From CAZCWX01 sp964502465 (lineage in GTDB: Bacteria; Desulfobacterota; Binatia; Bin18), in contig CAZCWX010000034.1 of the NCBI GenBank assembly GCA_964502465.1, forward strand, positions 1-5,611: a DNA stretch of 5,611 nucleotides, read 5' to 3'. Under the pieces are notes generated by a model that saw nothing but the letters and a program-made list of their open reading frames with translations, was not told the DNA's origin and searched no databases. The translations under genes were made by a program, and so were the position numbers. Shown here piece after piece: positions 1 to 4,831 of this stretch. Position 1 is the stretch's first letter, and each line of letters starts with the position of its first letter.

Positions 1-336
1 GGCTACTGCTCGATTTTTTGTCGGCCTCAAAAGAGCTTCGGGCGTGACACGCTCTCTGTCTACCGCCTCAAGGGTAATCACCTCAAACTGATAGGATTCC
101 TGATAGGCGGCAATGCCAAGGTGGATGACCGCGACGCTTTCCTCTTCAGGCTTCGTATTGAGAAAGCCACTCAGCTTGACTTTGAGCGGATGACGAGAAT
201 ATTCACTCTCAGGTCTCGAGGCGCCAATACCAGGTGCAGGCTGTGCCAAAATAGGAGAAGCTGGTGATACGAGATAACAGGCAACAACCAGCCGTGTCAC
301 ACAACGAGTGAAAGACAAAAACCTACAATTCAACAT
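1..336 (-). CDS. Putative secreted/periplasmic protein of unknown function, 3' end outside window
   Basis: An open frame of 112 codons starts with ATG at 334-336 and continues without a stop to the left edge, so the C-terminus is missing. The N-terminus looks like a signal peptide. It has basic residues in the first 15 positions, then a hydrophobic stretch (LVVACYLVSP, about residues 16-25), and a likely signal peptidase I site after ILA at residue 31, followed by QPAPG. The mature part seen has alternating hydrophobic residues (SVAVIHLGIAAYQ, about 67-79, then QFEVITLEAV), suggesting beta structure. I recognise no family. An AAGGAG ribosome binding site lies at 349-354, 12 nt before the start, in the 19-nt gap after the CoA-transferase stop. 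The two genes are therefore probably co-transcribed, though an exported protein is an unusual partner for a cytosolic enzyme. The frame, signal peptide and RBS agree; function is unknown. Confidence 0.72.
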   Translation of the reverse strand, partial: MLNCRFLSFTRCVTRLVVACYLVSPASPILAQPAPGIGASRPESEYSRHPLKVKLSGFLNTKPEEESVAVIHLGIAAYQESYQFEVITLEAVDRERVTPEALLRPTKNRAVA

Positions 337-355
337 AGCGCCGCTCTTCTCCTTG

Positions 356-1555
356 TCATAGGACTCCGGTCGCTCTTAACTCGCTCAGCTCTTGTTGAGA
401 AAGTCCGAGTTTGCCACGATAAATTTCTTCGTTGTGTTGTCCCAGACAGGGTGCCGGGTGGCGTAAGGTCCAAGGAGTCGCCGAGAAACGGTAGGGCGCG
501 CCAGGGGAACGCAGAGCACCAGCCTCAGGGTGGGTAATTTCCGCGAAGAAACCACGTGCCTGCAAATGGGCTGAGGCGAGGAGATCCCCCATGGTCGAGA
601 CCGGTGCGAACGGTACCCGTCGAGCCTGCGCCGCATGATAGAGTTCTTGCACCGATTTGTCTTGCACCCACTCTTCAAGCAGTGGTTTGAGCGCATCCCA
701 GTTTGCCGACCGTGAGGCGAAATCCTGGAAAATGTCAGCCGCTGCCCACTCCGGATTGCCCATTAGCTCTACCGCATTCTTCCACTGATGGTCTTCGATC
801 GCCAAGATATAGATATACCCATCCCGGCATTGAAACACATCTTGCGGGATCAAGCGGAAGCCAAGGCGCGAGGCGATACTGTGGCTGTATGGCCAGGAGA
901 TATAGTTGTTCTCCATGATAGCCACAAGGCACTCCTGTACTGACACATCGACATGCTGGCCCTGGCCACTCTGCAAGCGACTAAACAGGGCACCAAGAGA
1001 ACCAATTGCCGCATTCACACCTGCCTGAAAACCCGCCTGCTGACCGAAGGCTTTCAGAGGCGGCAGATCTGGTCTGCCTGAGGCGCCACTCAAATAGACG
1101 ATCCCTCCAGCCGCCCACATGGTCAGGTCATGCGCGTGCAGCTCTCGGTTCGGACCGCTCTGACCAAAAGGGGAAATAGAAGTCATGACCAGACGTGGAT
1201 TGAGACGCCGGAGAGCAGTATAGTCAAGTCCAAGTTCTGGCATCTGGGCAGGCGGATAATTGTGGATGACCAGGTCAGCCTCTTTGACGAAGCGCTGCAA
1301 GAGCTCCTGCCCTTTCGCCGCTCTCAGATTGAGCGTCACTCCTCGTTTGTTGGTGTTAAGATAGAGAAACAGCCCACTCTTTTCTGGATGCGCCGTGTGA
1401 CCGGGATAGGGGCCACGTCGACGAGCTTCGTCGCCGCTCGGTTCTTCGATCTTGATGACCTCAGCGCCTAGGTCAGCCATGAGTTTAGCCGCATATGCTG
1501 CTGCGACCATGTGGCCACACTCAATCACCCGGATACCATGTAAAGGACCAGTCAT
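356..1555 (-). CDS. CoA-transferase family III (CaiB/BaiF type)
   Basis: A 399-residue protein of typical length for family III CoA-transferases, cytosolic enzymes that move CoA between carboxylic acids through an aspartyl-CoA intermediate. Family features in order are: N-terminal GIRVIECGHMVAAAYAAK (7-24) and LMADLGAEVIKIE (25-37); NKRGVTLNL (69-77); DLVIHNYPP (94-102); SPFGQSGP (128-135); the probable nucleophilic Asp143 in HAHDLTMWAAGG; GQGQHVDVSVQE (197-208); and a C-terminal PCLGQHNEEI (369-378). I place the nucleophile by analogy with the Asp after the SGP segment in formyl-CoA transferase relatives. The start ATG (1553-1555) has a GAGGG just upstream and the N-terminus matches the family start. 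The gene diverges from the CMD/LLM operon and is followed closely by the secreted-protein gene. The fold and class are secure. The acid substrate is unknown; racemase relatives such as alpha-methylacyl-CoA racemase share the fold and cannot be fully excluded. Confidence 0.95.
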   Translation of the reverse strand: MTGPLHGIRVIECGHMVAAAYAAKLMADLGAEVIKIEEPSGDEARRRGPYPGHTAHPEKSGLFLYLNTNKRGVTLNLRAAKGQELLQRFVKEADLVIHNYPPAQMPELGLDYTALRRLNPRLVMTSISPFGQSGPNRELHAHDLTMWAAGGIVYLSGASGRPDLPPLKAFGQQAGFQAGVNAAIGSLGALFSRLQSGQGQHVDVSVQECLVAIMENNYISWPYSHSIASRLGFRLIPQDVFQCRDGYIYILAIEDHQWKNAVELMGNPEWAAADIFQDFASRSANWDALKPLLEEWVQDKSVQELYHAAQARRVPFAPVSTMGDLLASAHLQARGFFAEITHPEAGALRSPGAPYRFSATPWTLRHPAPCLGQHNEEIYRGKLGLSQQELSELRATGVL

Positions 1556-1568
1556 ATTGGAGCCCTCA

Positions 1569-1589
1569 GATTGTGGATTGCGGATTACA
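1569..1589. repeat. Three tandem degenerate heptamers (GATTGTG, GATTGCG, GATTACA)
   Basis: Three consecutive 7-base units share the core GATT followed by a variable triplet: GATTGTG at 1569-1575, GATTGCG at 1576-1582 and GATTACA at 1583-1589. They lie in the leader of the CoA-transferase gene, 14 nt upstream of its start. Short heptanucleotide tandem repeats occur between genes in several bacterial groups and vary in copy number. The degenerate copies suggest an old array, or chance. No function can be assigned. Confidence 0.45.
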
Positions 1590-1593
1590 GACG

Positions 1594-1666
1594 CAAAGAA
1601 AAAAAAGCCTATTCATCTGATGCGACACCAAGGAGCACCATACCGCCACTCGCCTTTTTTTCTTTG
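1594..1666 (-). repeat. Imperfect A/T-run inverted repeat around the small ORF's 3' end
   Basis: CAAAG followed by eight A (1594-1606) is mirrored on the same strand by seven T followed by CTTTG (1655-1666), giving about 12 complementary bases around a loop of roughly 48 nt. On the minus strand, a run of eight T comes directly after the TAG of the 46-codon frame. It could be a weak termination or attenuation site before the CoA-transferase, but the stem is almost all A:T and the loop is long. It may be only two homopolymer runs. Confidence 0.2.
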
Positions 1667-1749
1667 TCCTCGGTCAGTGCATTTTTCTCGGCCAACTCAG
1701 CGAACGCTGGGGTCAGTTGAGCTCTCTCCAGAACGCTCAGACGTGACAT
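1609..1749 (-). CDS. Small 46-residue protein, or N-terminal remnant of a CMD-family gene
   Basis: A 46-codon frame starts with ATG at 1747-1749, right behind a strong purine-rich ribosome binding site (GGAGAGGAG, within 1751-1765). It ends with TAG 53 nt before the CoA-transferase start. The same frame stays open upstream of the ATG, but the RBS marks this start. The first 22 residues (MSRLSVLERAQLTPAFAELA, then EK) resemble the N-termini of CMD/alkylhydroperoxidase-like proteins, which often open with M-A/S-R-L-x-x-L-x-R-x-x-L-x-P. The rest (a charged TEDKEKK patch, then GGMVLLGVASDE) does not continue that family. It could be a real small leader gene of the CoA-transferase operon or the stump of a deleted CMD gene. 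The resemblance is by eye only. A candidate promoter lies at 1790-1818. Confidence 0.45.
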   Translation of the reverse strand: MSRLSVLERAQLTPAFAELAEKNALTEDKEKKASGGMVLLGVASDE

Positions 1750-1766
1750 AGTCTCTCCTCTCCGCT

Positions 1767-1794
1767 TTGACTCAGGAACGGTTGGTCTGATAGT
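1767..1794 (+). promoter_or_regulatory. Candidate sigma-70 type promoter for the CMD/LLM operon
   Basis: A TTGACT box (1767-1772, 5 of 6 to TTGACA) is followed after 16 bases by GATAGT (1789-1794, 4 of 6 to TATAAT). Transcription would start near 1801, at the edge of the palindrome at 1802-1824 and about 50 nt before the CMD start codon. The match is moderate and unsupported by alignment, but the position fits and it partly overlaps the candidate promoter for the opposite strand. Confidence 0.35.
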
Positions 1795-1818
1795 AAACAA
1801 GCAACCCTTGCCTCGCAA
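1790..1818 (-). promoter_or_regulatory. Candidate sigma-70 type promoter for the leftward operon
   Basis: Read on the minus strand, TTGCGA (1813-1818, 4 of 6) and TACTAT (1790-1795, 4 of 6) are separated by exactly 17 bases. The predicted transcript would start near 1783 and carry the 46-codon frame, the CoA-transferase and the secreted-protein gene. The palindrome 1802-1824 covers the -35 box and part of the spacer. Each box is only a partial match, so the call is tentative. Confidence 0.33.
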
Positions 1819-1824
1819 GGGTTG
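1802..1824. promoter_or_regulatory. Perfect palindrome / hairpin between divergent operons, candidate operator
   Basis: CAACCCTTGC (1802-1811) and GCAAGGGTTG (1815-1824) form a perfect 10-bp inverted repeat around CTC. It lies between the divergent genes, 29 nt upstream of the CMD start codon. No T-run follows on either strand, so an intrinsic terminator is unlikely. Its dyad symmetry and its place at the start of one predicted transcript and over the -35 region of the other fit an operator for a dimeric repressor. As RNA it would be a stable hairpin in the CMD leader. No regulator gene is seen in the window. Confidence 0.5.
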
Positions 1825-1853
1825 GACGTACATACACAAAGGAGGAAAGCAGT

Positions 1854-2231
1854 ATGGCGAGATCCGCACGGTATGATAAAGGTGCAGCAAAAATGAAGGA
1901 ACTCTTCGGCGCAGAGCCGAGACCAGGTGCAATGCACGAGGATTTTCTGCAAATCACGGTCGAGAACCTTTTTGGCGATATTTGGAACCGACCAGGCCTC
2001 GAACTCAGAGAGCGCTCGATGATCACAGTGGCGGCACTCACTGTGCTCGCCCGCGAGCGTGAGTTGAAGGTCCACCTGCGCGGCGCACTCAACGCCGGTA
2101 TTAGCCGCGAGAAGATTAACGAGATGATGATCCACCTGGCTCATTATGGCGGTTGGCCGGTGGGCGTGAATGGCCTGCGGATCGCCAAAGAGGTATTTGA
2201 CGAAATTGACAGCAAAAATAAAGGGTCATAA
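1854..2231 (+). CDS. Carboxymuconolactone decarboxylase (CMD) family protein
   Basis: A 125-residue protein of the size and pattern of gamma-carboxymuconolactone decarboxylase (PcaC-like) proteins. Landmarks are FLQITVENLFGDIWNRPGL (31-49), LRERSMITVAALTVLARERE (51-70), the conserved HLRGALNAGISREKINEM (74-91) and HLAHYGGWPVGVNGL (94-108). PcaC acts on 4-carboxymuconolactone in the protocatechuate branch of the beta-ketoadipate pathway, but many family members have other or unknown roles. The protein has no cysteine, so it lacks the CxxC of AhpD-type peroxidases and a thiol peroxidase role is unlikely. The start ATG has an excellent AAAGGAGG at 1838-1845. It is followed after 39 nt by the LLM oxidoreductase, forming an operon. 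No other protocatechuate-pathway gene is present, so I would not call it pcaC; an accessory role in oxidising the LLM enzyme's substrate is inferred. Confidence 0.92.
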   Translation: MARSARYDKGAAKMKELFGAEPRPGAMHEDFLQITVENLFGDIWNRPGLELRERSMITVAALTVLARERELKVHLRGALNAGISREKINEMMIHLAHYGGWPVGVNGLRIAKEVFDEIDSKNKGS

Positions 2232-2270
2232 AGAAAGACTGTCTGGATACACACCAATAAGGAGGATCGT

Positions 2271-3398
2271 ATGAAAGTAGGAATGACACTGCAATTAACC
2301 AGTTTCGGAAACAAGCCTGACCTCGAGACCTATCAGGACGAACTGTTGCTAGGCGACATGGCTGAGGGCTTGGGCTTCGACTCCGTCTGGACCCTGGACC
2401 ACCATTTCACCGGCTACGTGATGTCGCCCGACCCTACGGCGTTGTTGATGTACGTGGCCGGCCGCACCAAGCGTGTGCAACTCGGCACGGCGGTGATCGT
2501 GCTACCGTGGCATGATCCAGTCGAGGTGGCGGAAAAAATCGCCCTGCTCGACCTGGTCTCGGGCGGGCGCACTATCTATGGGTTTGGCCGCGGGGCCGCC
2601 TCGGTTGAGTACGCTGGGTTCCGCATTCCCATGGAAGAGTCGCGTGACCGCTTCGTCGAAAGCCTCCTCATTATCCGCAAGGGTCTAACGCAAGAGAGCT
2701 TCTCGTTTGAGGGCAAGTATTACAAAGTTCCCGAAATCCAGATCCGCCCGCGGGCGATTTCTCATCCCGAGAATCGTTTCTATGCCTCCTCGGTGAGTCC
2801 GGAGTCGGCCGAGATCATGGCCAAGCTGGGCTTGGGAGTGTTGATTATCGCGCAGCGCAGTTGGGAAGATACGGCTACAGATTACCAACGTTACTGCGAG
2901 ATCGCCCAGGCCAACGGCTATCAGCCACGTGCGCCAATCTCGCTGTTCAACGTGCTGGTGGCCGACGAGGCGCATGAGGCTGAGGAATTGGCCGCGGTGC
3001 ACATGGGGGCAATGTTCGATTCGATCGACCGGCACTATCGCTTCTCCGACGGTCACCTGACGGGAGTGAAAGGCTACGAGTTTTACGCCAAGCTGGCGAA
3101 AACCTACACGAAACTGACCGCTGATGAGCAGGCCAAGGCCAAGGCTGTGGAGTTTTATCGCAGCCTGCATGCAGCCGGGACCCCTGCCCAGGTGCTGGAG
3201 AAAATCCGCTCTATCCATCACACAGTGCCACTGGAACACATGGTCGGCACTTTTGCCTTCGGCGGTCTGCCTTATCCAAAACTGGAGCGCAGCTTCAAGC
3301 TGTTCGCCGAGAAGGTATTGCCGGTGCTGCAGAACGACCCGGCTTTCAAGCTGCCCAAAGAGCAGACTCACTACGCTGAGGTTGGTGCGCAAGCGTAG
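2271..3398 (+). CDS. LLM class (luciferase-like) flavin-dependent oxidoreductase
   Basis: A 375-residue TIM-barrel protein of the bacterial luciferase-like superfamily, whose members use reduced FMN with oxygen, or coenzyme F420, to oxidise organic substrates. Family marks are: an N-terminal strand MKVGMTLQL; GLGFDSVWTLDHHFTGY (33-49), which includes the conserved flavin-pocket Asp/His region; the long core RVQLGTAVIVLP (69-80) with WHDPVEVAEKIALLD and LVSGGRTIYGFGRG (96-108); FEGKYYKVPEIQIRPRA (146-162), typical of luciferase-like monooxygenases; and a C-terminal GTPAQVLEKI (303-312). Length is normal and no lesion is seen. The start has AAGGAGG about 8 nt upstream. The gene follows the CMD-family gene by 39 nt and is the last of its operon. 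Whether it uses FMN or F420, and on what substrate, cannot be decided here. No flavin reductase partner is in the window. Confidence 0.95.
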   Translation: MKVGMTLQLTSFGNKPDLETYQDELLLGDMAEGLGFDSVWTLDHHFTGYVMSPDPTALLMYVAGRTKRVQLGTAVIVLPWHDPVEVAEKIALLDLVSGGRTIYGFGRGAASVEYAGFRIPMEESRDRFVESLLIIRKGLTQESFSFEGKYYKVPEIQIRPRAISHPENRFYASSVSPESAEIMAKLGLGVLIIAQRSWEDTATDYQRYCEIAQANGYQPRAPISLFNVLVADEAHEAEELAAVHMGAMFDSIDRHYRFSDGHLTGVKGYEFYAKLAKTYTKLTADEQAKAKAVEFYRSLHAAGTPAQVLEKIRSIHHTVPLEHMVGTFAFGGLPYPKLERSFKLFAEKVLPVLQNDPAFKLPKEQTHYAEVGAQA

Positions 3399-3408
3399 AA
3401 GTCTATCG

Positions 3409-3444
3409 GGATGAAGGGGCCGTGTGCCCGTTGCCCCCTCATCC
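3409..3444 (+). terminator. Hairpin after the LLM gene, possible terminator
   Basis: GGATGAAGGGGC (3409-3420) pairs with GCCCCCTCATCC (3433-3444) with one mismatch around a 12-base loop, beginning 10 nt after the LLM stop codon. The stem is strong, but no T-run follows, so it may be a Rho-dependent or attenuating structure, or an interspersed repeat. It directly adjoins a second hairpin at 3448-3470. Confidence 0.4.
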
Positions 3445-3447
3445 TGA

Positions 3448-3470
3448 CCTTCTCCCACCAGGGGAGAAGG
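3448..3470. repeat. Perfect 9-bp hairpin, CCTTCTCCC type intergenic repeat
   Basis: CCTTCTCCC (3448-3456) and GGGAGAAGG (3462-3470) form a perfect stem around ACCAG. With its CCCCTCATCCTGA leader it resembles a palindromic intergenic repeat (CCCTCA...CTCTCCC...GGGAGAGG) that I recall as frequent in many bacterial genomes. Copy number here would need a genome search. Confidence 0.45.
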
Positions 3471-3517
3471 GACCCATATTCGCGCTTGCATAACGAATGC
3501 CGAACAGTATTGACTGT

Positions 3518-3581
3518 GTCCCCTCAAGGGGACTTCAAGTCGGCTTCAGCCGGCGCTGTTTTGTAGCCCGACCAGTCGAGC
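3518..3581. repeat. Three-hairpin interspersed repeat, copy A
   Basis: Three adjacent stem-loops: GTCCCC/GGGGAC (3518-3523 with 3528-3533, loop TCAA), GTCGGC/GCCGGC (3539-3544 with 3549-3554, loop TTCA, one G-T pair), and GCCCGA/TCGAGC (3566-3571 with 3576-3581, loop CCAG, one mismatch). Copy B at 4832-4901 has the same order, the same orientation and an identical CGGCTTCAGCCGGC core. The distance from the first loop to that core is the same in both. GTAGCCCGA follows the core after 8 bases here and 9 in copy B. Confidence 0.72.
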
Positions 3582-3859
3582 GCTCTGAGCCAATCCTCTG
3601 TGTTTCGATTGAGCGCATGAACGGTCACTCCCCCGTATCGCTTCTGCTGCACCCGCAACACTCTGCTCCCTTGCCTGCACACTGCGTGAGCACCTTCCCG
3701 TTTCCCCGTGCTTCAGTATGCCACCGAGCCAAAAACCTGCTGTGATGTCAGGACCTTACACCATAAAAGCTTTTGTTGTGCAGGCGGCATGATGCTTGCC
3801 TCTATATCACCTCAGGCCGTTTGCGGAGGGGAATAGGTGGTGGAAAGACGGAGATCACA

Positions 3860-4123
3860 ATGAATGAGGAAGTCAGTACTCCGCATGTTCTGGCCACTTC
3901 AGCGCCGCCACGTTTGTGGCCCGTTCAACGCAGTGGCGGCGCTGTTTCCCGCAGGTGCCCGTGGGTGAACCGTATGAAGCTTGGCAAGCATATGTGGATG
4001 GAGGAACTACCGCTATACATCTCGCCTGCTCTCCAACTTCGCACCCACGTTCTTGACATGGGAGGAGCAATAGCAGCCACGGAGCTCGATGTTCCTGGCC
4101 CAGAAGGGAGGAGAAAGCTGTGA
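3860..4123 (+). CDS. Unrecognised 87-residue protein, first of a coupled pair
   Basis: The frame from ATG 3860-3862 has a GGAG 6 nt upstream (3850-3853) and ends with TGA at 4121-4123. The frame opens further upstream only from a TTG (3773) without an RBS, so the ATG is preferred. The N-terminal half is Pro/Ser/Arg-rich (STPHVLATSAPPRLWP at 6-21, SRRCPW at 30-35). The second half is more ordered, with KLGKHMWMEELPLYISP (40-56) and THVLDMGGAIAATELDVPGP (62-81). No membrane segment, signal peptide or known motif is seen. Its stop overlaps the GTG start of the next gene in a GTGA arrangement, and its last codons contain that gene's ribosome binding site, so translation of the two is probably coupled. 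This is the main evidence that it is real. Function unknown. Confidence 0.45.
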   Translation: MNEEVSTPHVLATSAPPRLWPVQRSGGAVSRRCPWVNRMKLGKHMWMEELPLYISPALQLRTHVLDMGGAIAATELDVPGPEGRRKL

Positions 4124-4374
4124 CGCGCAGCACTGAAGAGATTCTGGAAAACGTTGCTCTCTTGATTCACTTCCTTGACGATGCGGCTCTCGTCGAAGTC
4201 TCGGACCTTCCCTTTTTAGAAATGGCCAAAGATGTCTCTATCACCCCACTCTCGTTCCCGCAAAACCGTAAAGAGAGCGTGGGGTCCGAAGCGAACAAGA
4301 CGATACCAGCGGCCACCGTGTCAAAAAAGCAGCAGTTGCCTGCTGCCTCAGCAACACTCCTACGGATGGCATAG
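4120..4374 (+). CDS. Unrecognised 84-residue protein, second of a coupled pair
   Basis: Start is GTG at 4120-4122 with a strong AAGGGAGGAG (4105-4114) about 5 nt upstream, overlapping the stop of the preceding gene. Residues 4-38 look like an acidic amphipathic helix followed by strands (EEILENVALLIHFLDDAALV, then EVSDLPFLE). Residues 50-84 form a flexible basic Ala/Pro/Lys-rich tail (TIPAATVSKKQQLPAAS). This layout, a helix, an acidic 'EV' strand and then an Ala/Pro linker, faintly recalls the N-terminal part of biotin carboxyl carrier proteins, but the biotin domain is absent and I would not assign it. The 3' end is crossed by an antisense terminator (4323-4346), so the tail could be non-native sequence acquired by truncation. 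Function unknown. Confidence 0.5.
   Translation: MTRSTEEILENVALLIHFLDDAALVEVSDLPFLEMAKDVSITPLSFPQNRKESVGSEANKTIPAATVSKKQQLPAASATLLRMA
4323..4346 (-). terminator. Intrinsic (Rho-independent) terminator on the minus strand
   Basis: Read on the minus strand, GCAGCAG (4340-4346) and CTGCTGC (4329-4335) make a perfect 7-bp stem closed by a GCAA tetraloop (GNRA type), followed immediately by six T (4323-4328). This is a textbook terminator. It lies inside the 3' end of the plus-strand gene at 4120-4374 and would end leftward transcription from the transporter remnant at 4597-4755, about 250 nt upstream. Confidence 0.7.
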
Positions 4375-4428
4375 GGTGGTACAGTGCAAAACTCTTGGAA
4401 TTCTGCTGTCTCAGAAACACAACAGTGT

Positions 4429-4445
4429 CTGGCACATTTCCTGCA
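4429..4445 (+). promoter_or_regulatory. Sigma-54-like -24/-12 element
   Basis: CTGGCAC followed by ATTTC and CTGCA gives GG (4431-4432) and GC (4443-4444) separated by exactly 10 bases, as in sigma-54 promoters (TGGCAC-N5-TTGC). Only the first T of the -12 box differs. No plus-strand gene follows within 600 nt. The transcript, if any, would run into the strong hairpin at 4524-4552. A chance match is quite possible. Confidence 0.25.
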
Positions 4446-4523
4446 CAACAAGAATAGAGAGCCGTAAAAGGCGCGAATGCCCCAGGGAAGAGGTTACCCC
4501 TCCTTACCTCCTCCCTTTTGCCC

Positions 4524-4552
4524 GGGGACGGTGGTTCCCTCCCACCGTCCCC
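4524..4552. repeat. Strong perfect 11-bp GC-rich hairpin
   Basis: GGGGACGGTGG (4524-4534) and CCACCGTCCCC (4542-4552) form a perfect stem around a 7-base loop, in a pyrimidine-rich stretch on the plus strand. No T-run follows on either strand. It sits just beyond the truncated end of the transporter remnant. It may be an interspersed palindromic repeat, a Rho-independent-like stop without a U tail, or a mark of the rearrangement that removed the rest of the transporter. Confidence 0.5.
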
Positions 4553-4596
4553 TCCCTCCTGATGAAGTCATATTCTCGCATCGTTAGTGGTATTGT

Positions 4597-4755
4597 TTAA
4601 ACGGAGTTGCCAAACTCCTCGCTCAACGGCTTGAAGAATATCCCGAAGGTGGCAACGAGGATTGGGCCAAGGTGCAGAGCCAATCCGACTCCCGCTGCCA
4701 GGACTACCCACCAGCCGTAAAAGATCTTGCCGTCCTGTTGCCTTACCAATGCCAT
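4597..4755 (-). pseudogene. N-terminal remnant of a major facilitator superfamily (MFS) transporter
   Basis: A frame of 52 codons starts with ATG at 4753-4755, behind a strong GAGGAGG ribosome binding site (about 4763-4769), and stops at TAA 4597-4599. The translation has the hallmark first-helix region of oxalate/formate-antiporter-like MFS proteins: KIFYGWWVVLAAGVGLAL (10-27), then LGPILVATFGIFFKPLSEEF (29-48) and GNSV. Intact relatives continue with an FGWSR-like segment and about 350 more residues forming 11 further helices. Here the protein ends right after PLSEEFGN, and neither the read-through nor the other two frames of the same strand continue the family. The 5' end and translation signals are thus kept while the body is lost, by deletion or insertion. 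The family call is from the motif. A terminator for this strand lies at 4323-4346. Confidence 0.75.
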
Positions 4756-4798
4756 AGGCTGTCCTCCTCAGGCACGACCGCCCGCCGTCGAATCTCAA

Positions 4799-4818
4799 CC
4801 GGGTGATGAAGCACCCGG
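4799..4818. repeat. Perfect 7-bp hairpin upstream of the MFS remnant
   Basis: CCGGGTG (4799-4805) and CACCCGG (4812-4818) pair perfectly around ATGAAG. It lies 44 nt upstream of the MFS remnant's start on its strand and 13 nt before repeat copy B. It could be an operator of the lost transporter or another unit of the palindromic cluster. Confidence 0.4.
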
Positions 4819-4831
4819 CTCCCCTCACAGC

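Larger units (their letters stand above)
3399..3859. other. 461-nt non-coding interval with repeats
   Basis: The left half holds three palindromic units: the hairpin at 3409-3444, the hairpin at 3448-3470 and repeat copy A at 3518-3581. From 3582 to 3859 I see no convincing gene; the open frame across 3497-3745 runs through repeat A, lacks a ribosome binding site and has no recognisable protein. A perfect AAAAGCTTTT palindrome lies at 3765-3774. The promoter of the following gene pair should be here, but I found no box pair with good spacing. Confidence 0.6.

Noticed and set aside
1737..2144. Overlapping minus-strand frames opposite the CMD gene (also 1772-2092)
   Set aside because: Antisense to a well-recognised CMD-family gene, and the translations have no recognisable pattern. 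Only the 3' part in the third frame (1609-1749) has its own RBS and was kept separately.
2685..3527. 280-codon frame on the minus strand opposite the LLM gene
   Set aside because: It lies almost wholly antisense to a clear LLM oxidoreductase, has no family features and no RBS. It is a shadow of a GC-rich coding region.
3497..3745. 82-codon plus-strand frame
   Set aside because: It runs through repeat copy A, lacks a ribosome binding site and encodes a low-complexity Ser/Pro/His-rich peptide.
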